64,000 nt of DNA from Candidatus Flexicrinis proximus (GTDB lineage: Bacteria > Chloroflexota > Anaerolineae > Aggregatilineales > Phototrophicaceae), in the NCBI GenBank assembly GCA_016712885.1, contig JADJQF010000033.1:744001-808000 (forward strand), read 5' to 3'. A model generated the notes under the pieces. That model was not told the origin of the DNA and ran no database searches. It saw nothing but the letters and a program-made list of their open reading frames with translations. Position 1 is the first letter of the stretch. The number at the start of each line of letters is the position of its first letter. The position numbers were made by a program, and so were the translations under genes. This document shows, in pieces, positions 18,758 to 26,232 of the stretch.

Positions 18758-21544
18758 ATGAGAATGAGACCCAGTTCCGCGTTGGTTCTGCTGGCCTTAG
18801 TTTTCGCCCTTTTAACCGGGGTCGTGAGCGCGTCGATCACCACCGTCGATTTGACGGGGACTGTCGGACAATATAGCTCTATTCAGTTTGACAACACGGC
18901 TGGTGTGCCGGTTATTTCGTATTACGATACGACCGATACCAGCCTCCAATTGGCGCGCTGCAATGATGCAGCGTGTACGGCACCCACCATCACGACCGTC
19001 GCTTCCAACGGCGGTTTGTGGACCTCACTTCAGCTTGACTCAAATCGTTTTCCCGTCATTGCCTATGTTGATGGTGCGACGGTACGCGTTGCGCACTGCG
19101 GTGACCTGACATGCAGCACGGTTACCTCCGATAACATCGTGGACACTGGACTGCTCTCGCCCTCGTTCGTGTCGATGCGCCTGAATAGCAGCGGCTTCCC
19201 TGTTGTGGCCTATCACACGCAGGGCAATGCCGCCGCTGCCGCGCTGAAGGTCGCTATCTGCGCCGATGCCGCATGCACAGCGCTGGTCGGCGGGGTGCCA
19301 GTTATCCTGTCATCCGGCGCGATCGGCGCCGGTGCGAATGCTTCGCTGGTGCTGGACTCTGGCAATCGTCCCATAGTGAGTTACGGCTATCGTGTCGCTT
19401 CCGGCCCTCCGGTGGTCGTGGACCTGCGCCTCACCCGCTGCGATGATGCATCCTGTGCGTCCGCGACTACCAATACCGTTGATGCCGGGGCGCTCGGAAA
19501 TGCGTCGGACTATACCAGCATCCAGCTCGATTCCAGTGGTTTCCCCGTGATCAGCTACTACGACCCGACACCGTCGCTGGCAAGCCTCAAGCTCGCGCAC
19601 TGTACCACCGTCGACTGCAGCGGGACGATCAACATCAATACGATTGACCGCGGCACCACAACCGGCGTCTGGTCCTCGCTTGAACTCCATCCGGTGACAG
19701 GCTTCCCGCTGGTCTCGTATTTCCGGTCTGGTCCAGGGAATGTCGCCGCCCTCGCAGCCTGCGCGGATGCGAACTGCACGTCCTCCGCCATCAGCCTGCT
19801 CGACAATACCGTTGCGGCTAGTGCTTCCTTCACGTCGTCTCTCGCGCTCTCCAGTGCCGGCGTGCCGTATGTCAGCTACTATCAGGCGAACGCCGGTACC
19901 GCCGGCTCAAACGATCTCCGCCTGTATGCCAATGAAGGTTACATCGTCGACTTCGGCAGTCCAAATGGTCTTGAGGGAGGCTCAATCTCGTTCACGCCGA
20001 CCCTCAACACTCCTGCGCCTGCTGGCGGCCTGACGGTTGCCTACACAACGCTGCTCCGTCACGCAGATACCGCGTCCGCAACCGATTTCACGGCGGCCAG
20101 TGGCAGTGTTTCCTTCGCTGCCGGTCAAACCTCCGCGTCCTCGGCCGTCTCTGTCACAACCGCCGCCGACCTGGATATCGAAGGCAGTGAAACCCTTAGC
20201 GTGGTGGTCAGCCCGGCTGCTCCGGTGTCCGCACAGGCCGTATATGGCCGGAATGGCACGTGGACGATTCTGGAAACCCCCTTGCCGATTGTCTCGATCG
20301 ACGATGTCAGCCAAACGGAAGGCACTGGCGGCACGAGTACCCTCAGCTTCACGGTCTCGCTGGACATCCCGGCGACCTTCGCGGTATCGGTGCCGTTCAC
20401 GGTATCAGATGTAACGGCGACCAGTCCCGACTACTCGGTTACGACCTCCAGCCCTGTCGTTATCCCGATCGGATCCAGTTCGGCTGACATCTCTGTGGAT
20501 ATCGTCACGGACGCCTTTGACGAATCTGACGAGTCGTTCGAAATTCAACTGGGTGCTCCGACCAATGCTGAACTCGACTTGACACCCGCGAATACCCTGG
20601 GCATTGGGACTATTCTGGATGACGACACAGCTGGCATCACCTTCACGGACGAAGACAATGTCGTGATCCGCGAAGGCGGTGTCCTGGATGACTCTTATAC
20701 CGTCGTGTTGGACTCCGAACCCCTGGATGATGTCACGCTGACCCTCACCTTCGACGACACGCAGATGCAGGTCGGTGTCAATGGCGGCGCCTTTGGCGGG
20801 ACTCCAGCCGTGTTGACCTTCACCCCACTGAACTGGAATGTCGCTCAGTCGGTCGCTGTGACCGGCATCGAAGACTTCGTCGTTGATCCCAGCATCGAGA
20901 TCATCACGAATGATCCGTCCAGCCTGGTCGATGGCCAGTATAACGGACTTGCCTCGACCCCTGTGTCTGTACAGATCATCGACGGTTTTGTCGAGCACAT
21001 TTTGAATGGCAGCTTCGAAGTGGCTGGTGCTACTCCAGAATCGGCACTTGGGTGGACCGGCGTCAGACTGTCGCTCGCGAATGATAAGCGGATGTGCGAC
21101 AAGCCGGGCAAGATCGTCGCCAACGATGGCGTATGCGCGTTCCGCTTCCGCTTCGATGGGGTGATCGTCAATCTTGGTGGGCGCGTGATTAAGCAGATCA
21201 TTTCCACGCCCGGACTATCAAGTGGAGATCAGCTCACCATCAGCGCCGACGTGAACGCCAAAGGACTTACCTCGGCCGGCCGGCTATCGGTGAAGGTCAA
21301 ATATGCCGGCGGCACCTCTCAGGTCATCAAAGCTGTGGTTCCGGCTGGAACCTACGCCTATACAGGCTTAACAGCGACCGGCACACTTACGGACGTTCCG
21401 CTGAAGTTCATCGTGAAAATCACGCCGAAACAGGCAACAGGCGTCATGTTCGTTGATGCCGTCTCGCTCCAGTCGTTCGAAGCAGGACCGCGCGGCGTGG
21501 GCATCCTTCCTCCACCGTCCATACCCGGCAGCTTCCGCCGCTAG
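18758..21544 (+). CDS. secreted Calx-beta protein with propeller-like repeats
   Basis: 928 aa. Signal peptide (res 1-25, MRMRPSSALVLLALVFALLTG). Residues ~30-400 hold about six to eight repeats of ~55 residues with the pattern PVISYYD...LKLAHC.D..C, suggesting a beta-propeller with one disulfide per blade. Three Calx-beta domains follow (e.g. LSFTVSLDIPATFAVSVPFTVS, DEDNVVIREGGVLDDSYTVVLDSEP), a fold known for Ca2+-dependent adhesion. The C-terminal ~170 residues (HILNGSFEVAGATPESALGW onward) match the end module of the subtilase upstream. GGAG precedes the start. It is a likely surface adhesin or matrix protein. Confidence 0.8.
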   Translation: MRMRPSSALVLLALVFALLTGVVSASITTVDLTGTVGQYSSIQFDNTAGVPVISYYDTTDTSLQLARCNDAACTAPTITTVASNGGLWTSLQLDSNRFPVIAYVDGATVRVAHCGDLTCSTVTSDNIVDTGLLSPSFVSMRLNSSGFPVVAYHTQGNAAAAALKVAICADAACTALVGGVPVILSSGAIGAGANASLVLDSGNRPIVSYGYRVASGPPVVVDLRLTRCDDASCASATTNTVDAGALGNASDYTSIQLDSSGFPVISYYDPTPSLASLKLAHCTTVDCSGTININTIDRGTTTGVWSSLELHPVTGFPLVSYFRSGPGNVAALAACADANCTSSAISLLDNTVAASASFTSSLALSSAGVPYVSYYQANAGTAGSNDLRLYANEGYIVDFGSPNGLEGGSISFTPTLNTPAPAGGLTVAYTTLLRHADTASATDFTAASGSVSFAAGQTSASSAVSVTTAADLDIEGSETLSVVVSPAAPVSAQAVYGRNGTWTILETPLPIVSIDDVSQTEGTGGTSTLSFTVSLDIPATFAVSVPFTVSDVTATSPDYSVTTSSPVVIPIGSSSADISVDIVTDAFDESDESFEIQLGAPTNAELDLTPANTLGIGTILDDDTAGITFTDEDNVVIREGGVLDDSYTVVLDSEPLDDVTLTLTFDDTQMQVGVNGGAFGGTPAVLTFTPLNWNVAQSVAVTGIEDFVVDPSIEIITNDPSSLVDGQYNGLASTPVSVQIIDGFVEHILNGSFEVAGATPESALGWTGVRLSLANDKRMCDKPGKIVANDGVCAFRFRFDGVIVNLGGRVIKQIISTPGLSSGDQLTISADVNAKGLTSAGRLSVKVKYAGGTSQVIKAVVPAGTYAYTGLTATGTLTDVPLKFIVKITPKQATGVMFVDAVSLQSFEAGPRGVGILPPPSIPGSFRR

Positions 21545-21556
21545 CTCGCAGCCACA

Positions 21557-21591
21557 GGGCAGGGCGTCTCCTTGAGAAAGACGCGCTGCCC
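21557..21591 (+). terminator. hairpin between the Calx-beta gene and the next gene
   Basis: GGGCAGGGCGTCT (21557-21569) pairs with AGACGCGCTGCCC (21579-21591) with one G-G mismatch and a 9-nt loop. It is followed by TTAT, a weak U-tract, so it may attenuate rather than fully end transcription before the gene at 21611. Confidence 0.55.
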
Positions 21592-21610
21592 TTATCACAA
21601 GGAGAATTCT

Positions 21611-22330
21611 ATGAAACGGATTATGTTAGTCGCGCTGACCCTCGTGCTGATGAGCGTACCAGCCGTAATCTATGCGCAGGAATCACAGGTCGTCATGGCG
21701 GCGGTCTCATTCCTGCAGTGCGACGGGTTTGTGATCGAAGCGAGCGTCACGGTCGTCGGCTACGACGGTGACGGAGTTGTCGTCCCTTCGTTCAGCGGAA
21801 CACTAAATGCCGCGATCTCAAGTGGCGGCGGTTTCTCACAAACCTCCGTCTATACCAGCGGTCAGTCTCGAACCCTCTATGTCGCGCCAGGATCGCCGAT
21901 CCTGTTCTTCGATGTCTATATCTCTGCGATGAACAGCCGCACCGATACCTATCGCATCCATTGTGACGGCACCATCGAAAACCTGGGGACTCCGCTCACG
22001 GGCGCTGACGGCCGGTTGAACGTCTTCCACGGTGATCTGCTCAACGTGCTCTACGCCGCGACTGACACCGATGGCGGCGCTGCAATTGCTGTTTACAGCC
22101 TCGATGAAAGCTACGTGGGCATCCTGGAAGGCTACTTCACAGCAGCCGACATCGCGCCGTTTGTGGCCGATCCACCTCAGCAAAACACCTTTATCGGGCA
22201 GATCGCCGAGTCAAGTCTGTATGCGCTCACGACTGGCGAATTCCAGATCAACGTCGGGCCGGACTCGGAAGGCAAAATTTACGCGATGGTATTCTCCGGG
22301 CTTCCGGTCGACGACGTCTACTTTCCGTAA
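21611..22330 (+). CDS. secreted protein of unknown function
   Basis: 239 aa. AAGGAG lies 7 nt upstream of this ATG and a clean signal peptide follows (MKRIMLVALTLVLMSVPAVIYAQ), so this start is firm. The mature protein has an N-terminal beta-sandwich-like part with two Cys (FLQCDGFVIEASVTVVGYDG; YRIHCDGTIENLG) and a C-terminal part LNVLYAATDTDGGAAIAVYSLDESY. No family recognised. It follows the Calx-beta gene by 66 bp with a hairpin between, and ends before a strong hairpin. Confidence 0.75.
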   Translation: MKRIMLVALTLVLMSVPAVIYAQESQVVMAAVSFLQCDGFVIEASVTVVGYDGDGVVVPSFSGTLNAAISSGGGFSQTSVYTSGQSRTLYVAPGSPILFFDVYISAMNSRTDTYRIHCDGTIENLGTPLTGADGRLNVFHGDLLNVLYAATDTDGGAAIAVYSLDESYVGILEGYFTAADIAPFVADPPQQNTFIGQIAESSLYALTTGEFQINVGPDSEGKIYAMVFSGLPVDDVYFP

Positions 22331-22390
22331 CCCAACCCTGCCCTGGACGTGACCTGTTGTGCTAGAAACGCCGCAGGATACGCAATGTTA

Positions 22391-22435
22391 GAACATCCGC
22401 GGCATGCTGAAATCAACGGCGTGCCGCGGATGTTC
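22391..22435 (+). terminator. strong terminator-like hairpin
   Basis: GAACATCCGCGGCA (22391-22404) and TGCCGCGGATGTTC (22422-22435) form a perfect 14-bp stem. The following TCTTCTC is a poor U-tract. Position after the secreted-protein gene suggests termination or 3'-end protection. Confidence 0.6.
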
Positions 22436-22576
22436 TCTTCTCCCGGCCCCATCTTCCGACAGGCCCTCAGATTTTGCGCGGAACGTCACCCGAATCTCGT
22501 GTGATTCGGCCCCACGCTTGACCTCGACACGGCGCTATCCTGATCGAGGTGGGTAAGGGCGTCGCGGAGGTCTGCA

Positions 22577-24118
22577 GTGTCTGACAAAACCATACTGATT
22601 ATCGGCGCCGGCGTGGCTGGGCTTTCCGCCGGCTGTTACGCGCAGATGAACGGCTATCGCTCGGAAATCTTCGAGCTTCACACCCTTCCCGGCGGCCTGT
22701 GTACCGCCTGGGAGCGCAAAGGTTACACCTTCGACGGTTGTATCCACTACCTGTTCGGTTCAGGCGAGGGGCAGCCGTTCAATTCGATGTGGCGTGAGCT
22801 GGGCGAGGTTCAGGGACGCCCCATGATCAACCATGACGAGTACCAGCGCATCACCGACGGCCGCGACACCCTCATCGTCTATGCCGACCCCGACCGCCTC
22901 GAATCGCACATGCTCGCGCTCTCGCCATCCGACCAGCCGCTGATCCATGCCTTCTGCGAAGGCGTCCGCAAGTTCACCGAGTTCGATATGTCGGCCATGT
23001 ATCTTACGCCCAAAGCGCTGATGGGGCTTCAGGATTGGCGCGCTTTCGGGAACAAGATGATGCCCTTCCTGCTGCCCATGCTGCGCTGGGCCACCGTCCC
23101 GGTCAGTCGCTTCGCCCTCAAGTTCAAGAGTCCCTTTCTGCGCCGCGCCATCGCCCAGATCTTTAGCTGGCCGGAAGCGCCCGTGATGATGGGGATGTCG
23201 CTGCTCGCTTACATGCACACTGGCAACGCCGGCTTTCCGTCCGGCGGCTCTCTCGAATTTGCCCGCGCCCTTGAGCGCCGCTACCTCGAACTCGGCGGCC
23301 AGATCCATTACGGCGCGCAGGTCGACAAGATCATCACCAAGAACGATCGGGCGGTTGGCGTGCGCCTTTACGACGACTCGGTTCACACCGGCGACATCGT
23401 CATCTCCGCCGCCGATGGCCGCTCCACCATCTTTGACCTGCTCGGCGGAATATTCGTCAGCAACAAGATTCGCCGCCGCTACGACGGTCACCTCCCGATG
23501 CACACTCAGGTGCAGGTCTCGCTGGGCGTCAACCGGGACCTCTCTGCCGAACCTCACTGGGTCACCCATCTCCTCGATGCGCCGTCCACCATCATGGGCG
23601 AGGACCACACCGAAATCGGCGTCAAGCACTACTGTTTCGATCCGAGCCTCGCGCCTGCCGGAAAATCTCCGGTCGTCGTTATGCTCCGCTCCGACTACAA
23701 CTACTGGCAGAATATCTACGGCCGCAAACTCTATGATACTGAACAGCGCCAGGTCTCGGGCATCGTCATCGACCATCTGGACCGCTGGTATCCCGGCATC
23801 CGCGACGACATCGAGCACATCGACGAGGCCACACCGCTCAGTTATGAGCGCTACACCGGCAACTGGAACGGCTCGACCACCGGCTGGCTGCTCACCCGCG
23901 AAACCATGCCCATGCTCATCCGCGGCGTCGATAAAACCCTCCCCGGTCTCAACAGCTTCTACATGGCCGGCCAGTGGACCGAGCCGGGCGGCAGCGTTCC
24001 GCTCTCAGCCGCCTCAGGCCGCACCATCATCCAGCTCATCTGCGCCCGTGACGGCCGGACCTTCACGGCCTCCGAGCCGGCGGCAGTAAGCCCAGCGGGG
24101 GAGCCGGAATACGCCTGA
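22577..24118 (+). CDS. FAD-dependent phytoene desaturase/CrtI-like oxidoreductase
   Basis: 513 aa. Starts with GTG behind CGGAGG. The N-terminal dinucleotide-binding fold is TILIIGAGVAGLSAGCYAQMNGY, followed by LPGGLCTAWERKGYTFDGCIHYL; the C-terminal FAD contact is NSFYMAGQWTEPGGSVPLSAASGR. These are features of the amine-oxidase/CrtI superfamily, including carotenoid isomerase-like and all-trans-retinol saturase-like enzymes. No other carotenoid genes are nearby, so the substrate is open. It is a single gene with its own terminator. Confidence 0.85.
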   Translation: MSDKTILIIGAGVAGLSAGCYAQMNGYRSEIFELHTLPGGLCTAWERKGYTFDGCIHYLFGSGEGQPFNSMWRELGEVQGRPMINHDEYQRITDGRDTLIVYADPDRLESHMLALSPSDQPLIHAFCEGVRKFTEFDMSAMYLTPKALMGLQDWRAFGNKMMPFLLPMLRWATVPVSRFALKFKSPFLRRAIAQIFSWPEAPVMMGMSLLAYMHTGNAGFPSGGSLEFARALERRYLELGGQIHYGAQVDKIITKNDRAVGVRLYDDSVHTGDIVISAADGRSTIFDLLGGIFVSNKIRRRYDGHLPMHTQVQVSLGVNRDLSAEPHWVTHLLDAPSTIMGEDHTEIGVKHYCFDPSLAPAGKSPVVVMLRSDYNYWQNIYGRKLYDTEQRQVSGIVIDHLDRWYPGIRDDIEHIDEATPLSYERYTGNWNGSTTGWLLTRETMPMLIRGVDKTLPGLNSFYMAGQWTEPGGSVPLSAASGRTIIQLICARDGRTFTASEPAAVSPAGEPEYA

Positions 24119-24123
24119 ACAGC

Positions 24124-24150
24124 AAAAGACCCGGTACGCCGGGTCCTTTA
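24124..24150 (+). terminator. intrinsic terminator of the FAD oxidoreductase gene
   Basis: AAAAGACCCGG and CCGGGTCCTTT form a stem with a very short loop, ending in a U-rich arm, directly after the stop codon at 24118. Confidence 0.75.
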
Positions 24151-24209
24151 GTGCCTGTGCCGGCTCTGCCAGATTTCCGAAACCGGGGCTGGAAATTACA
24201 CCTTAAGCG

Positions 24210-24920
24210 TCAGGCCTGGACGTGGATTCCGCACTCGCTCTTCGCATGCCCGACCCACCGGCCCGCCCGTGAATTCTCTCCCGTGACCACCGGCTGCGTG
24301 CAGGTCACGCACCCGATCGTCGGATACCCCTGCGCGTGCAGCGGATTGACCGGCAGGTCGTACATCTCGATATACACGTTCAGCGTGTCGTCGTCCCAAT
24401 TGGCAAACGGTGACAGCTTGACCGCCTTATGCTTCTTGTCAAAGCTCAGGATCGGCGTGCTTTCACGTCCGGGCTGGTCGCGCCGCAGCCCCGCAACCCA
24501 CGCCGAATAACCCTTAAGCGCCTGCGCCAGCGGCACGACCTTGCGCAGGTTGCAGCACGAATCTGGGTTGCGCTCCCACAGCGCTTCGCCGTGTGTTTCT
24601 GACTGTTGCGCGACGCTGTGCTGCGGCCTGACCCGTTTGATCTCGATGTTGAAGCGCGCCTCGACTTCTGCGATCAGCGCATACGTTTCCGGAAAAAGCA
24701 GCCCGGTATCGACCGTCAGGACGTGCGGAAACGCATCCAGCTCATGCCGCATTTCGTCCAGCATATGCAGCGTGGCGATCCCGGTCGGTTGCAGACTGGT
24801 CACAATCGCCAGCGACTCGCCGTAAGTCTGGGCGGCCCAGCGCAGGATGGTCTTCGGCGTTGCGCGGTCGAACTGCTGGTTCAGCGCGCTGAGCATGAAA
24901 CTTGGGGCGAAAGCTTGCAT
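24210..24920 (-). CDS. cysH: adenylyl-sulfate/PAPS reductase, [4Fe-4S] type
   Basis: 236 aa, reducing APS (or PAPS) to sulfite with thioredoxin, the step before sulfite reductase. The C-C...C-x2-C cluster ligands (DSCCNLRKV; IGCVTCTQPV) mark the iron-sulfur, APS-preferring type, and ECGIHVQA carries the catalytic C-terminal Cys. SLQPTGIATLHMLDEM and VLTVDTGLLFPETYALI are the nucleotide-binding PP-loop region. The start at 24920 has GAGGAG ~10 nt upstream. That site lies just behind a terminator with a U7 tract and a Cys-rich leader reading frame, so expression is probably set by attenuation (24940-25185). cobA lies upstream on the same strand but with this separate promoter between. Confidence 0.95.
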   Translation of the reverse strand: MQAFAPSFMLSALNQQFDRATPKTILRWAAQTYGESLAIVTSLQPTGIATLHMLDEMRHELDAFPHVLTVDTGLLFPETYALIAEVEARFNIEIKRVRPQHSVAQQSETHGEALWERNPDSCCNLRKVVPLAQALKGYSAWVAGLRRDQPGRESTPILSFDKKHKAVKLSPFANWDDDTLNVYIEMYDLPVNPLHAQGYPTIGCVTCTQPVVTGENSRAGRWVGHAKSECGIHVQA

Positions 24921-24939
24921 AAACGGGCGTCTCCTCGGC

Positions 24940-24972
24940 AAAAAAACAGCCCCGGTGGTGTACCGGGGCTGT
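24940..24972 (-). terminator. attenuator terminator before cysH
   Basis: Read leftward: ACAGCCCCGGT (24972-24962) pairs perfectly with ACCGGGGCTGT (24956-24946), 11 bp with a 5-nt loop, followed by seven U. It ends only about 20 nt before the cysH start and just before its GAGGAG site, so it can only act as a regulated terminator of cysH. An upstream inverted repeat (GGTCGTGC at 24987-24994 with GCACGACC at 25030-25037) could be the competing or pausing stem. Confidence 0.88.
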
Positions 24973-25006
24973 GGCTCTCGAATGCTGGTCGTGCGCGGGT
25001 TTGGTC

Positions 25007-25087
25007 TCACTCGCTCGGACTAGTTCGATGCACGACCGGGCTACACCCCATCGTCGTCGATGGCGTACAGCACATACAGCAGCACAT
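25007..25087 (-). CDS. cysteine-rich leader peptide of cysH
   Basis: A 26-codon reading frame that starts ATG-TGC-TGC-TGT-ATG-TGC-TGT (MCCCMCC) and has Cys at positions 2, 3, 4, 6, 7 and 15, with CSPV at residues 15-18, ending in TGA. It lies ~60 nt downstream of a sigma70-like promoter and upstream of the attenuator. Six Cys in 26 codons, five within the first seven, is the expected signature of a leader that reads charged tRNA-Cys. There is no strong Shine-Dalgarno site. The equivalent leader before the sulfite reductase gene has the same layout, which supports both. Confidence 0.8.
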   Translation of the reverse strand: MCCCMCCTPSTTMGCSPVVHRTSPSE

Positions 25088-25156
25088 TTTGTTGCTGTCG
25101 GGTCGATACATTACGTCGTCCTGTGAAATGGCGCACTATTACGCCGCATGTCAAGC

Positions 25157-25185
25157 AATATAACCGAGTCGTGACGGCTTGGCAA
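25157..25185 (-). promoter_or_regulatory. sigma70-like promoter of cysH
   Basis: On the minus strand TTGCCA (25185-25180), 17-bp spacer, TATATT (25162-25157). It lies between the cobA stop and the Cys-rich leader and would start transcription near 25150. A TTGACA nearby (about 25155-25150) lacks a matching -10 at 17 bp. Confidence 0.65.
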
Positions 25186-25213
25186 TAGGTTGATCCATTA
25201 TTTGTTTTGATAC

Positions 25214-25975
25214 CTACGGGCGGAACCACTCCAGGCCTTGACCGCGCAGCCGCACCACATCCCCGATCACTGTCAGTGCCGGCGATGACAATCCGGCCTC
25301 GCTGACTTTCCCTGCGATCGTATCCAACGTCCCTTCGACGCTGCGCTGCCGGGGCGTCGTTCCCCACTCGACACACAGCGCGGGGGAGCTTCCGCTCGTG
25401 CCGTTCTCCACCAGTTTCCTGGCAATCCCCTCCAGATGGAACACGCCCATCAGCAGCACGATCGTCCCCAGTTTCGCCGCTGCAGCGAGCGCGGCGTAAT
25501 CGAACGCTTCCGCGTCGGGTCGGTCTGGATCATCGTGGCCGGTAACGACCGTGAACGCCCGTACCACCCCTCTGTGCGTCACCGGCACACCCGCATACGC
25601 TGGGACGGCAATCGCGCTTGTTACCCCAGGCACTACCTCGAACGGCACCCCGGCCGCAATGCACGCCAGCGCTTCCTCGCCGCCGCGCCCGAACACGAAT
25701 GGATCGCCGCCTTTCAGCCGCACCACCAACTTCCCTTGCAGCGCCCGCTCCACTAACACCGCGTTGATCTCGTCCTGCGACAGACGGTGCTTCTGCGGCA
25801 GTTTGCCGACATCTACCCGCTCGCAGTCCGCGCGCGCGTCCTCAAGGACTCCTACCGGGATCAGCCGGTCGAAAGCGATCACATCCGCCTGCTTCACCAG
25901 CGCCATCGCCTTCACGGTCATCAGGCCTGGATCGCCTGGCCCCGCGCCTACCAGATACACCTTGCCAACCGCCAT
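25214..25975 (-). CDS. cobA: uroporphyrinogen-III C-methyltransferase
   Basis: 253 aa SUMT, using two SAM to convert uroporphyrinogen III to precorrin-2, the entry to siroheme. Diagnostic segments: VYLVGAGPGDPGLMTVKA at the N-terminus, VRLKGGDPFVFGRGGEEA, and VVPGVTSAIAVPAYAGVPVTHR. Length is standard for a single-domain CobA; no CysG-type dehydrogenase/ferrochelatase domain is attached. GAGG lies 5 nt before the start. It follows the CbiX gene on the same strand with a repeat element in the 257-bp gap, so together they supply siroheme for the sulfite reductase. Confidence 0.95.
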   Translation of the reverse strand: MAVGKVYLVGAGPGDPGLMTVKAMALVKQADVIAFDRLIPVGVLEDARADCERVDVGKLPQKHRLSQDEINAVLVERALQGKLVVRLKGGDPFVFGRGGEEALACIAAGVPFEVVPGVTSAIAVPAYAGVPVTHRGVVRAFTVVTGHDDPDRPDAEAFDYAALAAAAKLGTIVLLMGVFHLEGIARKLVENGTSGSSPALCVEWGTTPRQRSVEGTLDTIAGKVSEAGLSSPALTVIGDVVRLRGQGLEWFRP

Positions 25976-26069
25976 CTATCCTCGCTTTGTTACATATCCC
26001 ACAGGGGATTCACTCTTCTCTGACATCTGGCGTCTCATCAGATTTCGCCGCGTGTTGTACACCTTTTTT

Positions 26070-26217
26070 AGGGTTCTACCCCCAATCCCCGGCAGGAGTT
26101 TGCACTCCTGTGCCTCCGTAGCGATATGAACGGGCAGGCCCGTTCATATCGCAGATGCGGGCTCAAGGGGCGCAAGTCCCTTGCGGAGGTGTGGAGGCAG
26201 CGCCTCCACCAACAAAC
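26070..26217 (-). repeat. multi-hairpin intergenic repeat, copy 4
   Basis: Complete reversed copy between cbiX and cobA, sense-oriented in that operon. Its central stem is essentially perfect: GCGATATGAACGGGC with GCCCGTTCATATCGC. Other hairpins: GGCAGGAGTTTGCACTCCTG, AAGGGGCGCAAGTCCCTT and GTGGAGGCAGCGCCTCCAC. Confidence 0.9.
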
Positions 26218-26232
26218 TCAGCGATGCCGCCC

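Noticed and set aside
24921..25200. SAM riboswitch in the cysH leader
   Set aside because: Considered because SAM riboswitches often precede sulfur genes, but no recognisable SAM-I/II/IV core is visible, whereas a Cys-rich ORF plus terminator explains the leader. A covariance-model scan would be decisive.
25976..26035. A 20-codon frame ending at the cobA start as another leader peptide
   Set aside because: No Cys codons, no terminator between it and cobA, and no ribosome site; a chance frame.
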